Part shown: positions 43,512 to 52,274 of the stretch, one piece after another
Layout: each line of letters begins with the position of its first letter
Numbering within the stretch: position 1 is the first letter of the stretch
Assembly: GCA_047602125.1 (NCBI GenBank)
Contig: JASGIB010000001.1
Coordinates: 930,001-994,000, forward strand
DNA from: Pseudoluteimonas sp047602125
Lineage (GTDB): Bacteria; Pseudomonadota; Gammaproteobacteria; Xanthomonadales; Xanthomonadaceae
Reading direction: 5' to 3'
DNA length: 64,000 bases
Notes under the pieces: generated by a model
What the model saw: only the letters and a program-made list of their open reading frames with translations
Database searches by the model: none
Told to the model about the DNA's origin: nothing
Program-made: the position numbers and the translations under genes

Positions 43512-43889
43512 TCATTCCCGCGAAAGCGGGAATCTCGCCTTTCAAGCCTCCGTACCGACGATCTTGCCCCAAAGATCGATCCATTCCGGGTTCTCCTTTT
43601 CGATCAACTCGACCTTCCATTCGCGTCGCCATTTCTTGATCTGCTTCTCTCGGGTGATGGCCGAATGCATGGTGCCGTGGATTTCGTACCAAACCAGCAT
43701 TGCGACATTGAATTTCTTGGTGAACCCGTCGACCGCATGCGTTCTGTGCTGCCAAGTCCTCGCGATCAAATCACTGGTGACACCGATATACAGCACTCCG
43801 TAACGACGATGGGCAAGAATGTAGACGGCTGGCTGCTTTTCCATGCAAGCGATCTCAAAAAGACCAGATTCCCGCTTTCGCGGGAATGA
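43512..43889. mobile_element. Putative mobile cassette: GIY-YIG gene between inverted hairpin arms
   Basis: Two perfect 24 bp inverted arms (43512-43535 and 43866-43889), each containing ATTCCCGC-GAAA-GCGGGAAT or its complement, enclose one complete gene and little else. The arms are the same sequence as those of the gene-less short elements at 18847, 25306 and 57035. The right arm ends about 5 bp from the gspE stop. I counted 61 G+C in the 120 bases 43681-43800, against 38 in 60 for a gspE stretch (44401-44460), so the cargo differs in composition. Mobility is inferred; no transposase or integrase is present. Confidence 0.6.
43542..43844 (-). CDS. GIY-YIG endonuclease, single-domain (URI/YhbQ-like)
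   Basis: A 100-residue protein that is little more than a GIY-YIG nuclease domain. The usual first triad is VYI (Tyr8), the second is YIG at residues 19-21, the catalytic Arg is Arg29 in SDLIARTWQH, with His33 just after, and the metal-binding Glu is Glu66 in AITREKQIKKWRREWK. The C-terminal LIEKENPEWIDLW is typical of this small group. All catalytic residues are present, so it should be active. GIY-YIG domains cut DNA in homing endonucleases, repair and restriction enzymes. It lies between gspE and gspF, in the same orientation, flanked by inverted repeat arms, and its GC is lower than its neighbours. Confidence 0.92.
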   Translation of the reverse strand: MEKQPAVYILAHRRYGVLYIGVTSDLIARTWQHRTHAVDGFTKKFNVAMLVWYEIHGTMHSAITREKQIKKWRREWKVELIEKENPEWIDLWGKIVGTEA

Positions 43890-43894
43890 CAGAT

Positions 43895-45625
43895 CTAGGC
43901 ATCCTCCGTCACGCGCAGCACTTCCTCGATCGTGGTCTCGCCCTGCATGGCCTTGGCGATGCCGTCCTCGTACATGGTGCGCATGCCGGCGTTGCGCGCG
44001 AGCTGTTCCAGTTCGCCCATGCCTGCATGGCGCATCACCGCGCGGCGCAGTTCGTCGTCCATCACCAGGAATTCCATGATCGTGGTGCGTCCGAGGTAGC
44101 CGGTCGGGGCGATCGCGGAACCGCGCGGCCGGTACAGGAAGATCTCGCCCTCGGGCTGGAAGCGGCGCAGACCGAACTTCTCGATTTCCTCGGGCGACGC
44201 CGGGTATTTCTCCGCGTGCGTCGGTTCCAGCCGACGCACCAGGCGCTGGGCGAGGATGCCGTTCACGGTGGACGTGAGCAGGTAGTCCTCGACGCCCATG
44301 TCGAGCATGCGGGTGATGCCGCCGGCGGCGTTGTTGGTATGCAGCGTCGACAGCACCAGGTGGCCGGTGAGCGCGGACTGAATCGCGATGCGCGCGGTCT
44401 CGAGGTCGCGCATTTCGCCGATCATGATGATGTCCGGGTCCTGGCGGACGATGCTGCGCAGGGCGTTGGCGAAATCCAGCCCGATCTGCGGCTTGGCCTG
44501 GATCTGGTTGATGCCCTCGATCTGGTATTCGACCGGATCCTCGACCGTGATGATCTTGACGTCCGGCGTGTTGAGCTTGCTCAGCGCGGTGTACAGCGTG
44601 GTGGTCTTGCCCGAACCGGTCGGGCCGGTGACCAGCAGGATGCCGTGCGGCTGGTCGAGCACGTGCTGGAACTGCGGCAGGAACGCGTCGGTGAAGCCGA
44701 GGCGCTTGAAGTCGAACACCACGGTTTCGCGGTCGAGCAGTCGCATCACCACGCTCTCGCCGTGCGCGGTCGGCACGGTGGAGACGCGCAGGTCGAGTTC
44801 CTTGCCCTGCACGCGCAGCATGATGCGGCCGTCCTGCGGCAGGCGGCGCTCGGCGATGTTGAGCCGCGCCATGATCTTGACGCGCGAGATCACCGCGGCG
44901 GTGAGGTTCTGCGGCGGCGATTCGCCTTCCTCGAGCACGCCGTCGATGCGGTAGCGCACCTTCAGGCGGTTCTCGAACGGCTCGATGTGGATGTCCGAGG
45001 CGCGCAGTTCAACCGCGCGCTGGATGATGAGGTTGACGAGGCGGATCACCGGCGCCTCGGAGGCGAGGTCGCGCAGGTGCTCGACGTCGTCGATGTCGCC
45101 GGACGATTCGCCGTCGGCGGTTTCGACGATCGCACCCATCGCGCTGCGGCCCTGCCCGTGCCAGCGTTCGATCAGGTCGTCGATTTCCGAACGCAGCGCG
45201 ATGCGCGGGCGCACCGCGCGCCCGGTGGCGAGCCGCACCGCGTCCAGCGCGTAGGCGTCCTGCGGATCGGCGACGAGCAGGTCGACGCCGGCCGCATCCT
45301 CGGACACCGGCACGAGGTGGAACTGCTTCATGAAGCGCTGGCTGAGCGCGATGCCTTCGGGCGGCAGGTCGGCCGCGTCCTTGGTCGAGACCAGCGGCAG
45401 GCCGAGCACGTCGGCGCAGGTTTCGGCGTGGTCGCGTTCGGACACCAGCCCGAGCCGTGCCAGCAGCGTGAGCAGGCTGCCGCCGGTTTCTTCCTGCAGG
45501 CGGCGCGCGCGGGCGAGGTCGGCGTCCTTCAGCCGGCCCTTCGCCAGCAGGGCCGCGACCACGCGCTCGTCGGCGCCGGTGTCGGCGGCTTCAATGCCCG
45601 TGGCGGGGTCGACGACTGCGTTCAC
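43895..45625 (-). CDS. gspE: Type II secretion ATPase GspE (XpsE)
   Basis: Hexameric cytoplasmic ATPase that drives pseudopilus assembly through GspL. The 576-residue protein has the N1 domain (ARARRLQEETGGSLLTLLAR, LGLPLVSTKDAADLPP), N2, and the ATPase domain: Walker A GPTGSGKTTTLYTAL, Asp box TVEDPVEYQIEGINQIQ, Walker B DPDIIMIGEMRDLETA and His box TGHLVLSTLHTNNAA. The usual C-terminal zinc tetracysteine is missing: where CxxC pairs are expected I see LEPTHAEKYPASPEE and GSAIAPTGYLGR. The start is a GTG. It is first in the secretion operon and is followed by the GIY-YIG cassette. Confidence 0.96.
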   Translation of the reverse strand: MNAVVDPATGIEAADTGADERVVAALLAKGRLKDADLARARRLQEETGGSLLTLLARLGLVSERDHAETCADVLGLPLVSTKDAADLPPEGIALSQRFMKQFHLVPVSEDAAGVDLLVADPQDAYALDAVRLATGRAVRPRIALRSEIDDLIERWHGQGRSAMGAIVETADGESSGDIDDVEHLRDLASEAPVIRLVNLIIQRAVELRASDIHIEPFENRLKVRYRIDGVLEEGESPPQNLTAAVISRVKIMARLNIAERRLPQDGRIMLRVQGKELDLRVSTVPTAHGESVVMRLLDRETVVFDFKRLGFTDAFLPQFQHVLDQPHGILLVTGPTGSGKTTTLYTALSKLNTPDVKIITVEDPVEYQIEGINQIQAKPQIGLDFANALRSIVRQDPDIIMIGEMRDLETARIAIQSALTGHLVLSTLHTNNAAGGITRMLDMGVEDYLLTSTVNGILAQRLVRRLEPTHAEKYPASPEEIEKFGLRRFQPEGEIFLYRPRGSAIAPTGYLGRTTIMEFLVMDDELRRAVMRHAGMGELEQLARNAGMRTMYEDGIAKAMQGETTIEEVLRVTEDA

Positions 45626-45649
45626 GCGATGCTCCGTGCGGATCGCGGG

Positions 45650-45655
45650 ACTTTA
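45650..45655 (-). promoter_or_regulatory. Possible extended -10 box of the type II secretion operon
   Basis: TG-C-TAAAGT on the minus strand, 25 bp upstream of the gspE GTG. There is no good -35 box. It would be the only visible promoter for the operon in the 143 bp gap shared with the divergent TPR gene. Confidence 0.3.
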
Positions 45656-45768
45656 GCAGGTCGGCATGGTCGATCCGACCGTTCGGACACCGGGATCGCG
45701 CTCCTCTGGCGCGGGCGGGAAGCGCTGCGTACCCTGCCGCTTCCATCAGGGGAAACAGGGGAATCCGC

Positions 45769-46299
45769 ATGAAGCACACCATCGTCATCGCGCTGGCGGC
45801 CGCGCTGTCCGTCGGGGGCGCCGGCATCGCCACCGCGAAGGAGAAGCCGCACGCCGATGTGTCCATGTACCACGGCAAGGATGCGGCGGACGCCGGCCGC
45901 GCGTTGCTCGATGTCGCGCTGAAGCAGGCCGGCAAGGGCAGCTGGGAACGCATCGCGGTCGGCCGCGCCTACTACCTCGGCGGCTACAAGGCCGATGGCC
46001 AGGCGATCTTCGACTCGGTGCTGGGCGCCAGGCCGGAAGCCAGCGACATGTTCCGCGTCGCCCGCGTGTACCAGGAAGCGGGCGAATGGGAGCGGGCGAA
46101 GGCGTTGTTCGAGCGCTACCTCGTCGCGGAGCCGAACAACGAGAAGGGCCTGGCCGAAATCGGCGCGTACTACCTGCTGCACGGCGACCGCGCGCGCGCG
46201 GAGCAGTTGTTCGACCATTCGTTCCAGACGTCGCCCGACGAGCTGTGGGCGACGCTCGCCGCCGCCGATGCCTACCTGAACGTCAAGCCCGAGGAATAA
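45769..46299 (+). CDS. Periplasmic TPR-repeat protein
   Basis: A 176-residue protein with a signal peptide (MKHTIVIALAAALSVGGAGI, then ATAKEK) and at least two tetratricopeptide repeats: the pairs SDMFRVARVYQEAGEWERAK / ALFERYLVAEPNNEKGLAEI and AEIGAYYLLHGDRARAEQLF, with an earlier half repeat at RIAVGRAYYLGGYKADGQAI. It probably serves as a protein-binding scaffold in the periplasm; the partner is unknown. It is divergent from the secretion operon, which makes a link possible but unproven. It converges on purL. Confidence 0.8.
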   Translation: MKHTIVIALAAALSVGGAGIATAKEKPHADVSMYHGKDAADAGRALLDVALKQAGKGSWERIAVGRAYYLGGYKADGQAIFDSVLGARPEASDMFRVARVYQEAGEWERAKALFERYLVAEPNNEKGLAEIGAYYLLHGDRARAEQLFDHSFQTSPDELWATLAAADAYLNVKPEE

Positions 46300-46314
46300 G
46301 CGGCATCGCGTGCG

Positions 46315-46335
46315 TGCGCGGCGCCATGCCGCGCA
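46315..46335. terminator. Hairpin between convergent TPR gene and purL
   Basis: TGCGCGGC-GCCAT-GCCGCGCA: a perfect 8 bp stem in the 42 bp gap between two convergent stop codons. There is no T-run, so it would be a weak bidirectional end. Confidence 0.45.
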
Positions 46336-46341
46336 AGCGCA

Positions 46342-49300
46342 TCACCCGACCCAGCTGCGCGCATTGCGGAACATGCGCAGCCACGGCGAGTCCTGCGGCC
46401 AGTCGCGCGGCGCCCAGCTGAGGTTGGCGGTACGCGGCGTGCGTTCGGGATGCGGCATCAGGATCGTCACCCGGCCATCGTCGTTGCACAGGCCGGCGAT
46501 CGCGCCGTCGGAACCGTTCGGGTTCGCCGGATATTGCGTCGCCGCGTTTCCGTCGCCGGCGGCGTAGCGCAGGGCCACGCGCGCGGCGGCGGCATCGGAT
46601 TCCGAAACGAATTCCGCGCGGCCCTCGCCGTGCGCGATCGCGACCGGGATGCGCGAACCGGCCATGCCGCGGAAGAACAGCGACGGCGAGTCGGCGACTT
46701 CGAGCAGGCCGAAGCGCGCCTCGAACTGCTCGCTGCGGTTGCGCAGGAAGCGCGGCCAGTGTTCCGCGCCGGGAATGATGTCGCGCAACTGGCTCAGCAT
46801 CTGGCAGCCGTTGCACACGCCGAGCGCGAAGCGGTCGTCGCGGGCGAGGAACGCTTCGAACATCTCGCGCAACGCAGGGCGCTCGAGGACGCTGGTGGCC
46901 CAGCCGCGGCCCGCGCCGAGCACGTCGCCGTAGCTGAAGCCGCCGCAGGCGGCGAAACCGGCGAATCCATCGAGCGCGATGCGCCCGGCGACCAGGTCGC
47001 TCATGTGCACGTCGACCGCGGCGAAACCGGCGCGATCGAAGGCCGACGCCATCTCCACCTGCCCGTTCACCCCCTGCTCGCGCAGGATCGCGACCTTGGG
47101 CCGCGCACCGGTGGCGATGAAGGGTGCGGCCACGTCTTCCGCCGCGTCGAACGCCAGCTTCGGCCGCAACCCGGGCGCATCGAAGCGGCGCGCGGCGTCG
47201 CGTTCCGCGTCGGCGGATTCGGGGTTGTCGCGCAGGCGCTGCATCGCATGCGTCACCGACCACCAGGCGTCGAACAGTTCGTCCCAGCGCCATTCGGCCA
47301 GCGCCTGGCCACCGGCGAGCACGCGCACCGCCGGCGCCGTGGTCGGCCGCGCAATGCGTTGCGCGCACTCGATCAGGCCGTGGCGCGCGACCATGTCGGC
47401 GAATTCGGCGCGGTCCTCGTCGGCGACCTGCACCACCGCACCGAGTTCCTCGTTGAACAGGGTGCTGAGCGCGTCCTCGGCGCGGTCCCCGCCCCAGCCG
47501 TCGAGCTCGATGTCGAGGCCGAGATGCGAAGCGAACGCCATCTCGCACAGCGCGGCGAAGGCGCCACCGTCGGAACGGTCGTGGTAGGCGCGCAGCAAGC
47601 CGGCTTCGCGCGCGTCGCGGATCAGTTCGAAGAACGCGCGCAGGCGCTGCGGGTCGTCGAGGTCCGGCGCGTCGCCTCCGAAGCCGTCGAAGCATTGCGC
47701 GAGGATCGAGCCGCCCATGCGCTGGCGCCCGCCGCCGAGGCCGATCAGCCACAGCTCGGAATCGCCCTCGCGATCGAGCAGAGGAGTCAGTTGCGCGCGC
47801 ACGTCCCGGACCGGCGCGAACGCGGACACGATCAGCGAGACCGGGGAAACGGATTTCAGCGCTTCGCCGTTCGCCTGCCATTGCGCCTGCATCGACAGCG
47901 AATCCTTGCCGACCGGGATCGACAGGCCAAGCTGCGGGCACAGTTCCATGCCCACCGCCTTGACCGCATCGAACAGCAATGCGTCCTCGCCGGCGTGGCC
48001 GGCCGCGGCCATCCAGTTCGCCGACAGCTTGACGCGTTCGAGCGCGTCGACCGGCGCGGCGCAGAGATTGGTGATCGCCTCGCCCACCGCCATTCGCGCG
48101 GCGGCGGCGGAATCGAGCAGCGCCAGCGGCGTGCGTTCGCCGATGGCCATCGCCTCGCCGCAAAAACCTTCGAAGCCGCCGAGCGTGATCGCGCAATCGG
48201 CCACCGGCATTTGCCACGGCCCGACCATCTGGTCGCGCGCGGTCAGGCCGCCGACGCTGCGGTCGCCGATGGTGATGAGGAAGGACTTGGCCGCGACCGT
48301 CGGGTGCGCCAGCACGCGCAGGCCGGCTTCGCGCAAATCCAGCGCTTCGGTATCGAGCTGCGGCCAGCGGATCGCCGGCGGATGCGCCGCGTCGCGGTGC
48401 ATCTTCGGCGGCTTGCCGAACAGCACGTCCATCGGCAGGTCGATGGCGGCATCGGCCGGGATGTTGCCGGCCTGCGCGCCGTACCCGACCACGAGGCGCT
48501 CTTCCGCGGTCGCGGTGCCGACCACCGCGAACGGGCAACGCTCGCGTTCGCAGATCGCGGCGAATTCGGCCAGGCGCGCGGCGGGCACGCCGAGCACGTA
48601 GCGTTCCTGCGATTCGTTGCACCACAGCTGCATCGGCGACAGCGAGGGATCGTCGCTCGGCACCTTCGCGAGGTCGATCACGCCGCCAACCCCGGAATCG
48701 TGCAGCAGTTCGGGAATCGCGTTCGACAGGCCGCCGGCGCCGACGTCGTGCACCGAGGCGATGGGATTGCCGTCCTCGCCGAGCGCGGCGCAGCGGTCGA
48801 TCACTTCCTGCGCGCGCCGCTCCATCTCCGGGTTGTCGCGCTGCACGCTGGCGAAATCGAGGTCTTCGGCGCTGTCGCCGGAGGCGAGCGAACTCGCGGC
48901 GCCGCCGCCGAGCCCGATCAGCATCGCCGGCCCGCCGAGCACGACCACCGCATCGCCCGGCGCGAGCAGGCGCTTGCCGACCAGCACGCGATCGATCGCG
49001 CCGAGGCCGCCGGCGAGCATGATCGGCTTGTCGTAGGCGCGAATCGGGCCGTCAGGCTGCTGCAGCTCGAAGCTGCGGAAATAGCCGGCCAGGTTCGGCC
49101 GCCCGAATTCGTTGTTGAACGCCGCGGCGCCGATCGGGCCGTCGAGCATGATCTCCAGCGCGCTGGCCATGCGCGGGTTCAGCGCGCGCGGCGCTTCCCA
49201 CGGCTGCGGCAGCGTCGGGATGCGCAAGTGCGACACGCTGAAGCCGCACAGCCCGGCCTTGGGCTTGCCGCCGCGCCCGGTCGCGCCTTCGTCGCGGATT

Positions 49301-50238
49301 TCGCCGCCGGCGCCGGTGGACGCGCCCGGGAACGGCGAAATCGCGGTCGGGTGGTTGTGGGTTTCGACCTTGATGCAGAACGCGCCGTCGGTCGCCGCTT
49401 CGCCGCGGTATTCGCCGCTGGCCGGATCCGGGCGGAAACGCGAGGCGGCGAAGCCTTCCACCACCGCCGCGTTGTCGCTGTACGCGGACAGCGTGTGCTG
49501 CGGCGTGGCCGCGTGCGTGTTCTTGATCATCTTGAACAGCGACTGCGGCTTGCCGTCCACGAGCATGTCGCGGCCGTCGACCGTCCAGCTGGCGTTGAAG
49601 ATCTTGTGCCGGCAGTGCTCGGAATTCGCCTGCGCGAACATCATCAGCTCGACGTCGTGAGGATCGCGGTCGAGTTCGGAATAGCGTTCGCGCAGGTAGT
49701 CGATTTCGTCGGGCGCGAGCGCGAGCCCGAGCCGCGCGTTCGCGGATTCGATGTCGGCCAGCGGCACGACTTCCAGCAGTTCGCGCGCCGGCGCGTCGAA
49801 TAGCGCCGCGGCCGCATCGCGGTCGGCGAGCAGCGATTGCGTCATCGGGTCGTGCAGCAGCTTCGCCGCTTCCGACTGCACCGCGGGATCGCTCGGCCAG
49901 CCGGCGATGTCCACGCGCATGCCGCGTTCGACGCGCTGGATCGGCAACGTCGCGCCGCGCAGCAGTTCGGTGGCCTTGCTCGCCCACGGCGAGATCGTGC
50001 CCAGCCGCGGCACCACGAATCGGGAAACCGCGCCGGCTTCGGGGGGAGCGGCGGCGCTGCCGGCCTCGAGGATGCGGGCCAGCGAACCGGCATCCGGCGA
50101 CGCGCCCGCGGCCGGCACGACCCAGTACGTCCACCAGGCGCCGGCGATGCGCAGATCGGGATGCAGGGCCCGCAGGCGGGCTTCGAGGCGTTCGCGACGG
50201 AACGGCGACAGGGCCGGCTGGCCCTCGAGGACGATCAT
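46342..50238 (-). CDS. purL: Phosphoribosylformylglycinamidine synthase PurL (large, single chain)
   Basis: Converts FGAR to FGAM with glutamine and ATP in purine synthesis. The 1298-residue protein is the long gammaproteobacterial form with all modules fused: a PurS-like N-terminus, a linker with LDRDPHDVELMMFAQANSEHC (in two parts), two PurM-like halves (HNHPTAISPFPGASTGAGGE, GGPAMLIGLGGGAASS, and FGGYDV-like segments), and a C-terminal class I glutaminase. The glutaminase shows the nucleophile region ALGVCNGCQMLSQLRDI and MPHPERTPRTANL with the His/Glu pair. It is monocistronic; the start MIVLEGQPALSPFRRERL fits the family. Confidence 0.97.
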   Translation of the reverse strand: MIVLEGQPALSPFRRERLEARLRALHPDLRIAGAWWTYWVVPAAGASPDAGSLARILEAGSAAAPPEAGAVSRFVVPRLGTISPWASKATELLRGATLPIQRVERGMRVDIAGWPSDPAVQSEAAKLLHDPMTQSLLADRDAAAALFDAPARELLEVVPLADIESANARLGLALAPDEIDYLRERYSELDRDPHDVELMMFAQANSEHCRHKIFNASWTVDGRDMLVDGKPQSLFKMIKNTHAATPQHTLSAYSDNAAVVEGFAASRFRPDPASGEYRGEAATDGAFCIKVETHNHPTAISPFPGASTGAGGEIRDEGATGRGGKPKAGLCGFSVSHLRIPTLPQPWEAPRALNPRMASALEIMLDGPIGAAAFNNEFGRPNLAGYFRSFELQQPDGPIRAYDKPIMLAGGLGAIDRVLVGKRLLAPGDAVVVLGGPAMLIGLGGGAASSLASGDSAEDLDFASVQRDNPEMERRAQEVIDRCAALGEDGNPIASVHDVGAGGLSNAIPELLHDSGVGGVIDLAKVPSDDPSLSPMQLWCNESQERYVLGVPAARLAEFAAICERERCPFAVVGTATAEERLVVGYGAQAGNIPADAAIDLPMDVLFGKPPKMHRDAAHPPAIRWPQLDTEALDLREAGLRVLAHPTVAAKSFLITIGDRSVGGLTARDQMVGPWQMPVADCAITLGGFEGFCGEAMAIGERTPLALLDSAAAARMAVGEAITNLCAAPVDALERVKLSANWMAAAGHAGEDALLFDAVKAVGMELCPQLGLSIPVGKDSLSMQAQWQANGEALKSVSPVSLIVSAFAPVRDVRAQLTPLLDREGDSELWLIGLGGGRQRMGGSILAQCFDGFGGDAPDLDDPQRLRAFFELIRDAREAGLLRAYHDRSDGGAFAALCEMAFASHLGLDIELDGWGGDRAEDALSTLFNEELGAVVQVADEDRAEFADMVARHGLIECAQRIARPTTAPAVRVLAGGQALAEWRWDELFDAWWSVTHAMQRLRDNPESADAERDAARRFDAPGLRPKLAFDAAEDVAAPFIATGARPKVAILREQGVNGQVEMASAFDRAGFAAVDVHMSDLVAGRIALDGFAGFAACGGFSYGDVLGAGRGWATSVLERPALREMFEAFLARDDRFALGVCNGCQMLSQLRDIIPGAEHWPRFLRNRSEQFEARFGLLEVADSPSLFFRGMAGSRIPVAIAHGEGRAEFVSESDAAAARVALRYAAGDGNAATQYPANPNGSDGAIAGLCNDDGRVTILMPHPERTPRTANLSWAPRDWPQDSPWLRMFRNARSWVG

Positions 50239-50308
50239 GTCCGGGAAAACGCGCGGGAACGGGCGCGCATTGTAGCCCGAGCCGGCCGGCGGCCGACCCG
50301 GGTGCGGC

Positions 50309-51160
50309 TCACTTGCCGCCGGTGGCCGTGCTCGCGACCGGGGCCTGGCCGGCGTCCAGTTCGTCCAGCGCCGCCTGCAACTCGCCCGGTGAGACGTAGC
50401 CGCCGAGCACGCTGCCGTCCTCGGCCAGGATCATCGGCGTGCCCTCGAGGCCCGCGCGCTGGCCCAGGCGGTATTCGTCCGCGACCGGGTTGGCGCAGTT
50501 GCGCCTGGCGATCGGCCGGTCGTTCTTGGCGTCGGTCAGCGCCTTCCTGCGGTCGGCCGAACACCAGACCGCGACCATCTTGTCGTAGTCCGGGCTGCCG
50601 ATGCCGGCGCGGGGGAAGGCCAGGTATTCGACCGTGATCCCGGCCTTGTTGTAGTCGGCGATCTGCGAGTGGAACTTGCGGCAGAAGCCGCATTCCACGT
50701 CGGTGAACACCGTCACCACATGCTTCGCGTTGGGCGCGGGGAACACGATGCGGTCGGTTTCGGGGACGCGCTTGAGCAGGTCGCGGCGCACGCCGGCGAG
50801 GACGGCTTCGCCCACGTCCTTCTTCTTCGCGAAGTCGTACAGCGGCGCCTGCAGCATGTATTTGCCGTCGTCGCTGACATAGACCAGCTGCCCACCGGCC
50901 ACGACCTCGACGAAACCGGGCATCGGCGCCGGCGCGACGTGATCGATGGCCAGGCGCGCGTTGATCGTGCGGATCGCGTCGATGGCGCGCGCCTCGGGCG
51001 TGCCTGCGGGCGGCTGCGTGGCAAGCCCGGACATCGGCGACTGCGCCGCGGCCGCCGGCTTGGCCTGCGCGCCGGGCTGGGCCGCGACCGCGGGCGAATT
51101 GCTCTGGGCGCAGGCGGCCAGGCTGAACAGGCCGAGCGCGAGGGACAAGGACGATTTCAT
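50309..51160 (-). CDS. dsbC: DsbC-type thiol:disulfide isomerase with lipoprotein signal
   Basis: Periplasmic isomerase that reshuffles wrong disulfides. The 283-residue protein has a dimerisation domain (RTINARLAIDHVAPAPMPGF, GGQLVYVSDDGKYMLQAPLYDF in two parts), a linker helix, and a thioredoxin domain with VTVFTDVECGFCRKFH (active site CGFC), a second Cys pair (AVWCSADRRKAL, RRNCANPVADEY) and the cis-Pro loop EGTPMILAEDGSVLGGY. The start MKSSLSLALGLFSLAACAQS contains a lipobox (LAAC, Cys17), so it is probably lipid-anchored, unlike soluble E. coli DsbC. The reading frame extends 32 codons upstream without support. It follows xerD by 92 bp, as in the E. coli xerD-dsbC pair. Confidence 0.92.
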   Translation of the reverse strand: MKSSLSLALGLFSLAACAQSNSPAVAAQPGAQAKPAAAAQSPMSGLATQPPAGTPEARAIDAIRTINARLAIDHVAPAPMPGFVEVVAGGQLVYVSDDGKYMLQAPLYDFAKKKDVGEAVLAGVRRDLLKRVPETDRIVFPAPNAKHVVTVFTDVECGFCRKFHSQIADYNKAGITVEYLAFPRAGIGSPDYDKMVAVWCSADRRKALTDAKNDRPIARRNCANPVADEYRLGQRAGLEGTPMILAEDGSVLGGYVSPGELQAALDELDAGQAPVASTATGGK

Positions 51161-51252
51161 CTTGGATCCGTGGGGGGATTTGCGGGTTGCGGTAGGACCG
51201 GCGACGCGGCCCTGCGGTTCCGTCGATTGTCGCACGGGGCCGCGGGCGAACC

Positions 51253-52230
51253 TCACCCGCGCGGATGGTGCTGCGCGTGCAGGGCCTTGAGCCGTTGCTT
51301 CGCGACATGGGTGTAGATCTGGGTGGTCGAGAGCGAACCGTGGCCGAGCAGCATCTGTAGCGCGCGCAGGTCGGCGCCGTGGTTGAGCAGGTGCGTGGCG
51401 AAACTGTGGCGCAGGCCGTGCGGGCTGATCCGCTTCGGCGCGATTCCCGCGGCGACGGCGGACGACTTCACCAGCCGCCAGAACTGTTGGCGCGTCAGCG
51501 CCGCGCGTTTCGGCCCGAGGAACAATGGCGGGTCCAGCGCGGTGCGCGTGGAAGCCGCGCCCCGGTCGAGTCGTGGCCGCGCTTCCTCGAGGTAGCGCCG
51601 CAGCCAGTGCATGGCCTCCTCGCCCAGCGGCACCAGCCGATCCTTGCCGCTCTTGCCGGTCACGCGCACCACGCCCTGACGCAGGTTCACCGCGTTCGCC
51701 GGCAGGCCGACCAGTTCGCTCACGCGCAGCCCGGCGGCGTACATCAGTTCCAGCATCGCGCGGTCGCGCAGGCCCGCGGGCGTGCCGGCATCCGGCGTGG
51801 CGAGCAAGGCCTCGATCTCGCTTTCGGACAGCGCCTTCGGCAACGGCCGCGGCTGGCGCGGCGGCGACAGCAGCGCGGTGGGGTCGTCATGGCGGGCGCC
51901 GCGTTGCGCCTGGAACGCGAAGAACGCACGCAGGGCCGCCAGCAGCCGCGCGTTGCTGCGCGCCGAATAGCCTTCGGCGGAACGATGCGCGAGGTAGTCG
52001 TAGAGCATCGCGCTGCCGGCGCTGGCGAGTTCGATGGAATTCCCGCGCGCGCGCGACCATCGCGCAAGGCCCGCGAGGTCGCGGCGATAACTCGCCAGCG
52101 TCGCCGCGCTCGCACCACGCTCGGCCCAGAACGCATCGAGGAATGCGGCGATCGCATTCGCATCCGCTTCGTTCAATTCCGGGAGCCGCATCGCCGCGAT
52201 GCGGCGTTCGGCGGGCGTGGGCGCGGCCAT
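51253..52230 (-). CDS. xerD: Site-specific tyrosine recombinase XerD
   Basis: Resolves chromosome dimers at dif together with XerC. The 325-residue protein has a core-binding domain (DANAIAAFLDAFWAERGASA, TLASYRRDLAGLARWSRARG) and a catalytic domain with the full pentad: Arg in YAAGLRVSELVGL, Lys in VTGKSGKDRLVPLG, His-x-x-Arg in SPHGLRHSFATHLL, His in MLLGHGSLSTTQIY, and the nucleophile Tyr in IYTHVAKQRLKALH. The dsbC neighbour supports XerD rather than XerC. A later ATG (MRLPELNEAD) would shorten it by 13 residues. Confidence 0.92.
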   Translation of the reverse strand: MAAPTPAERRIAAMRLPELNEADANAIAAFLDAFWAERGASAATLASYRRDLAGLARWSRARGNSIELASAGSAMLYDYLAHRSAEGYSARSNARLLAALRAFFAFQAQRGARHDDPTALLSPPRQPRPLPKALSESEIEALLATPDAGTPAGLRDRAMLELMYAAGLRVSELVGLPANAVNLRQGVVRVTGKSGKDRLVPLGEEAMHWLRRYLEEARPRLDRGAASTRTALDPPLFLGPKRAALTRQQFWRLVKSSAVAAGIAPKRISPHGLRHSFATHLLNHGADLRALQMLLGHGSLSTTQIYTHVAKQRLKALHAQHHPRG

Positions 52231-52274
52231 GGTTCGAGCTTAGCAGCGGCCGCCATCGCCGCTATGCTGGCGCG

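Noticed and set aside
46450..49803. A 1117-codon open frame antisense to purL
   Set aside because: Same mirror effect of high GC; purL has complete domain motifs on the other strand and the antisense product shows none.
51253..52230. xerD as an integrase of a mobile element
   Set aside because: It sits next to dsbC in the conserved chromosomal order, has no flanking att-like repeats or tRNA, and shows no composition change.
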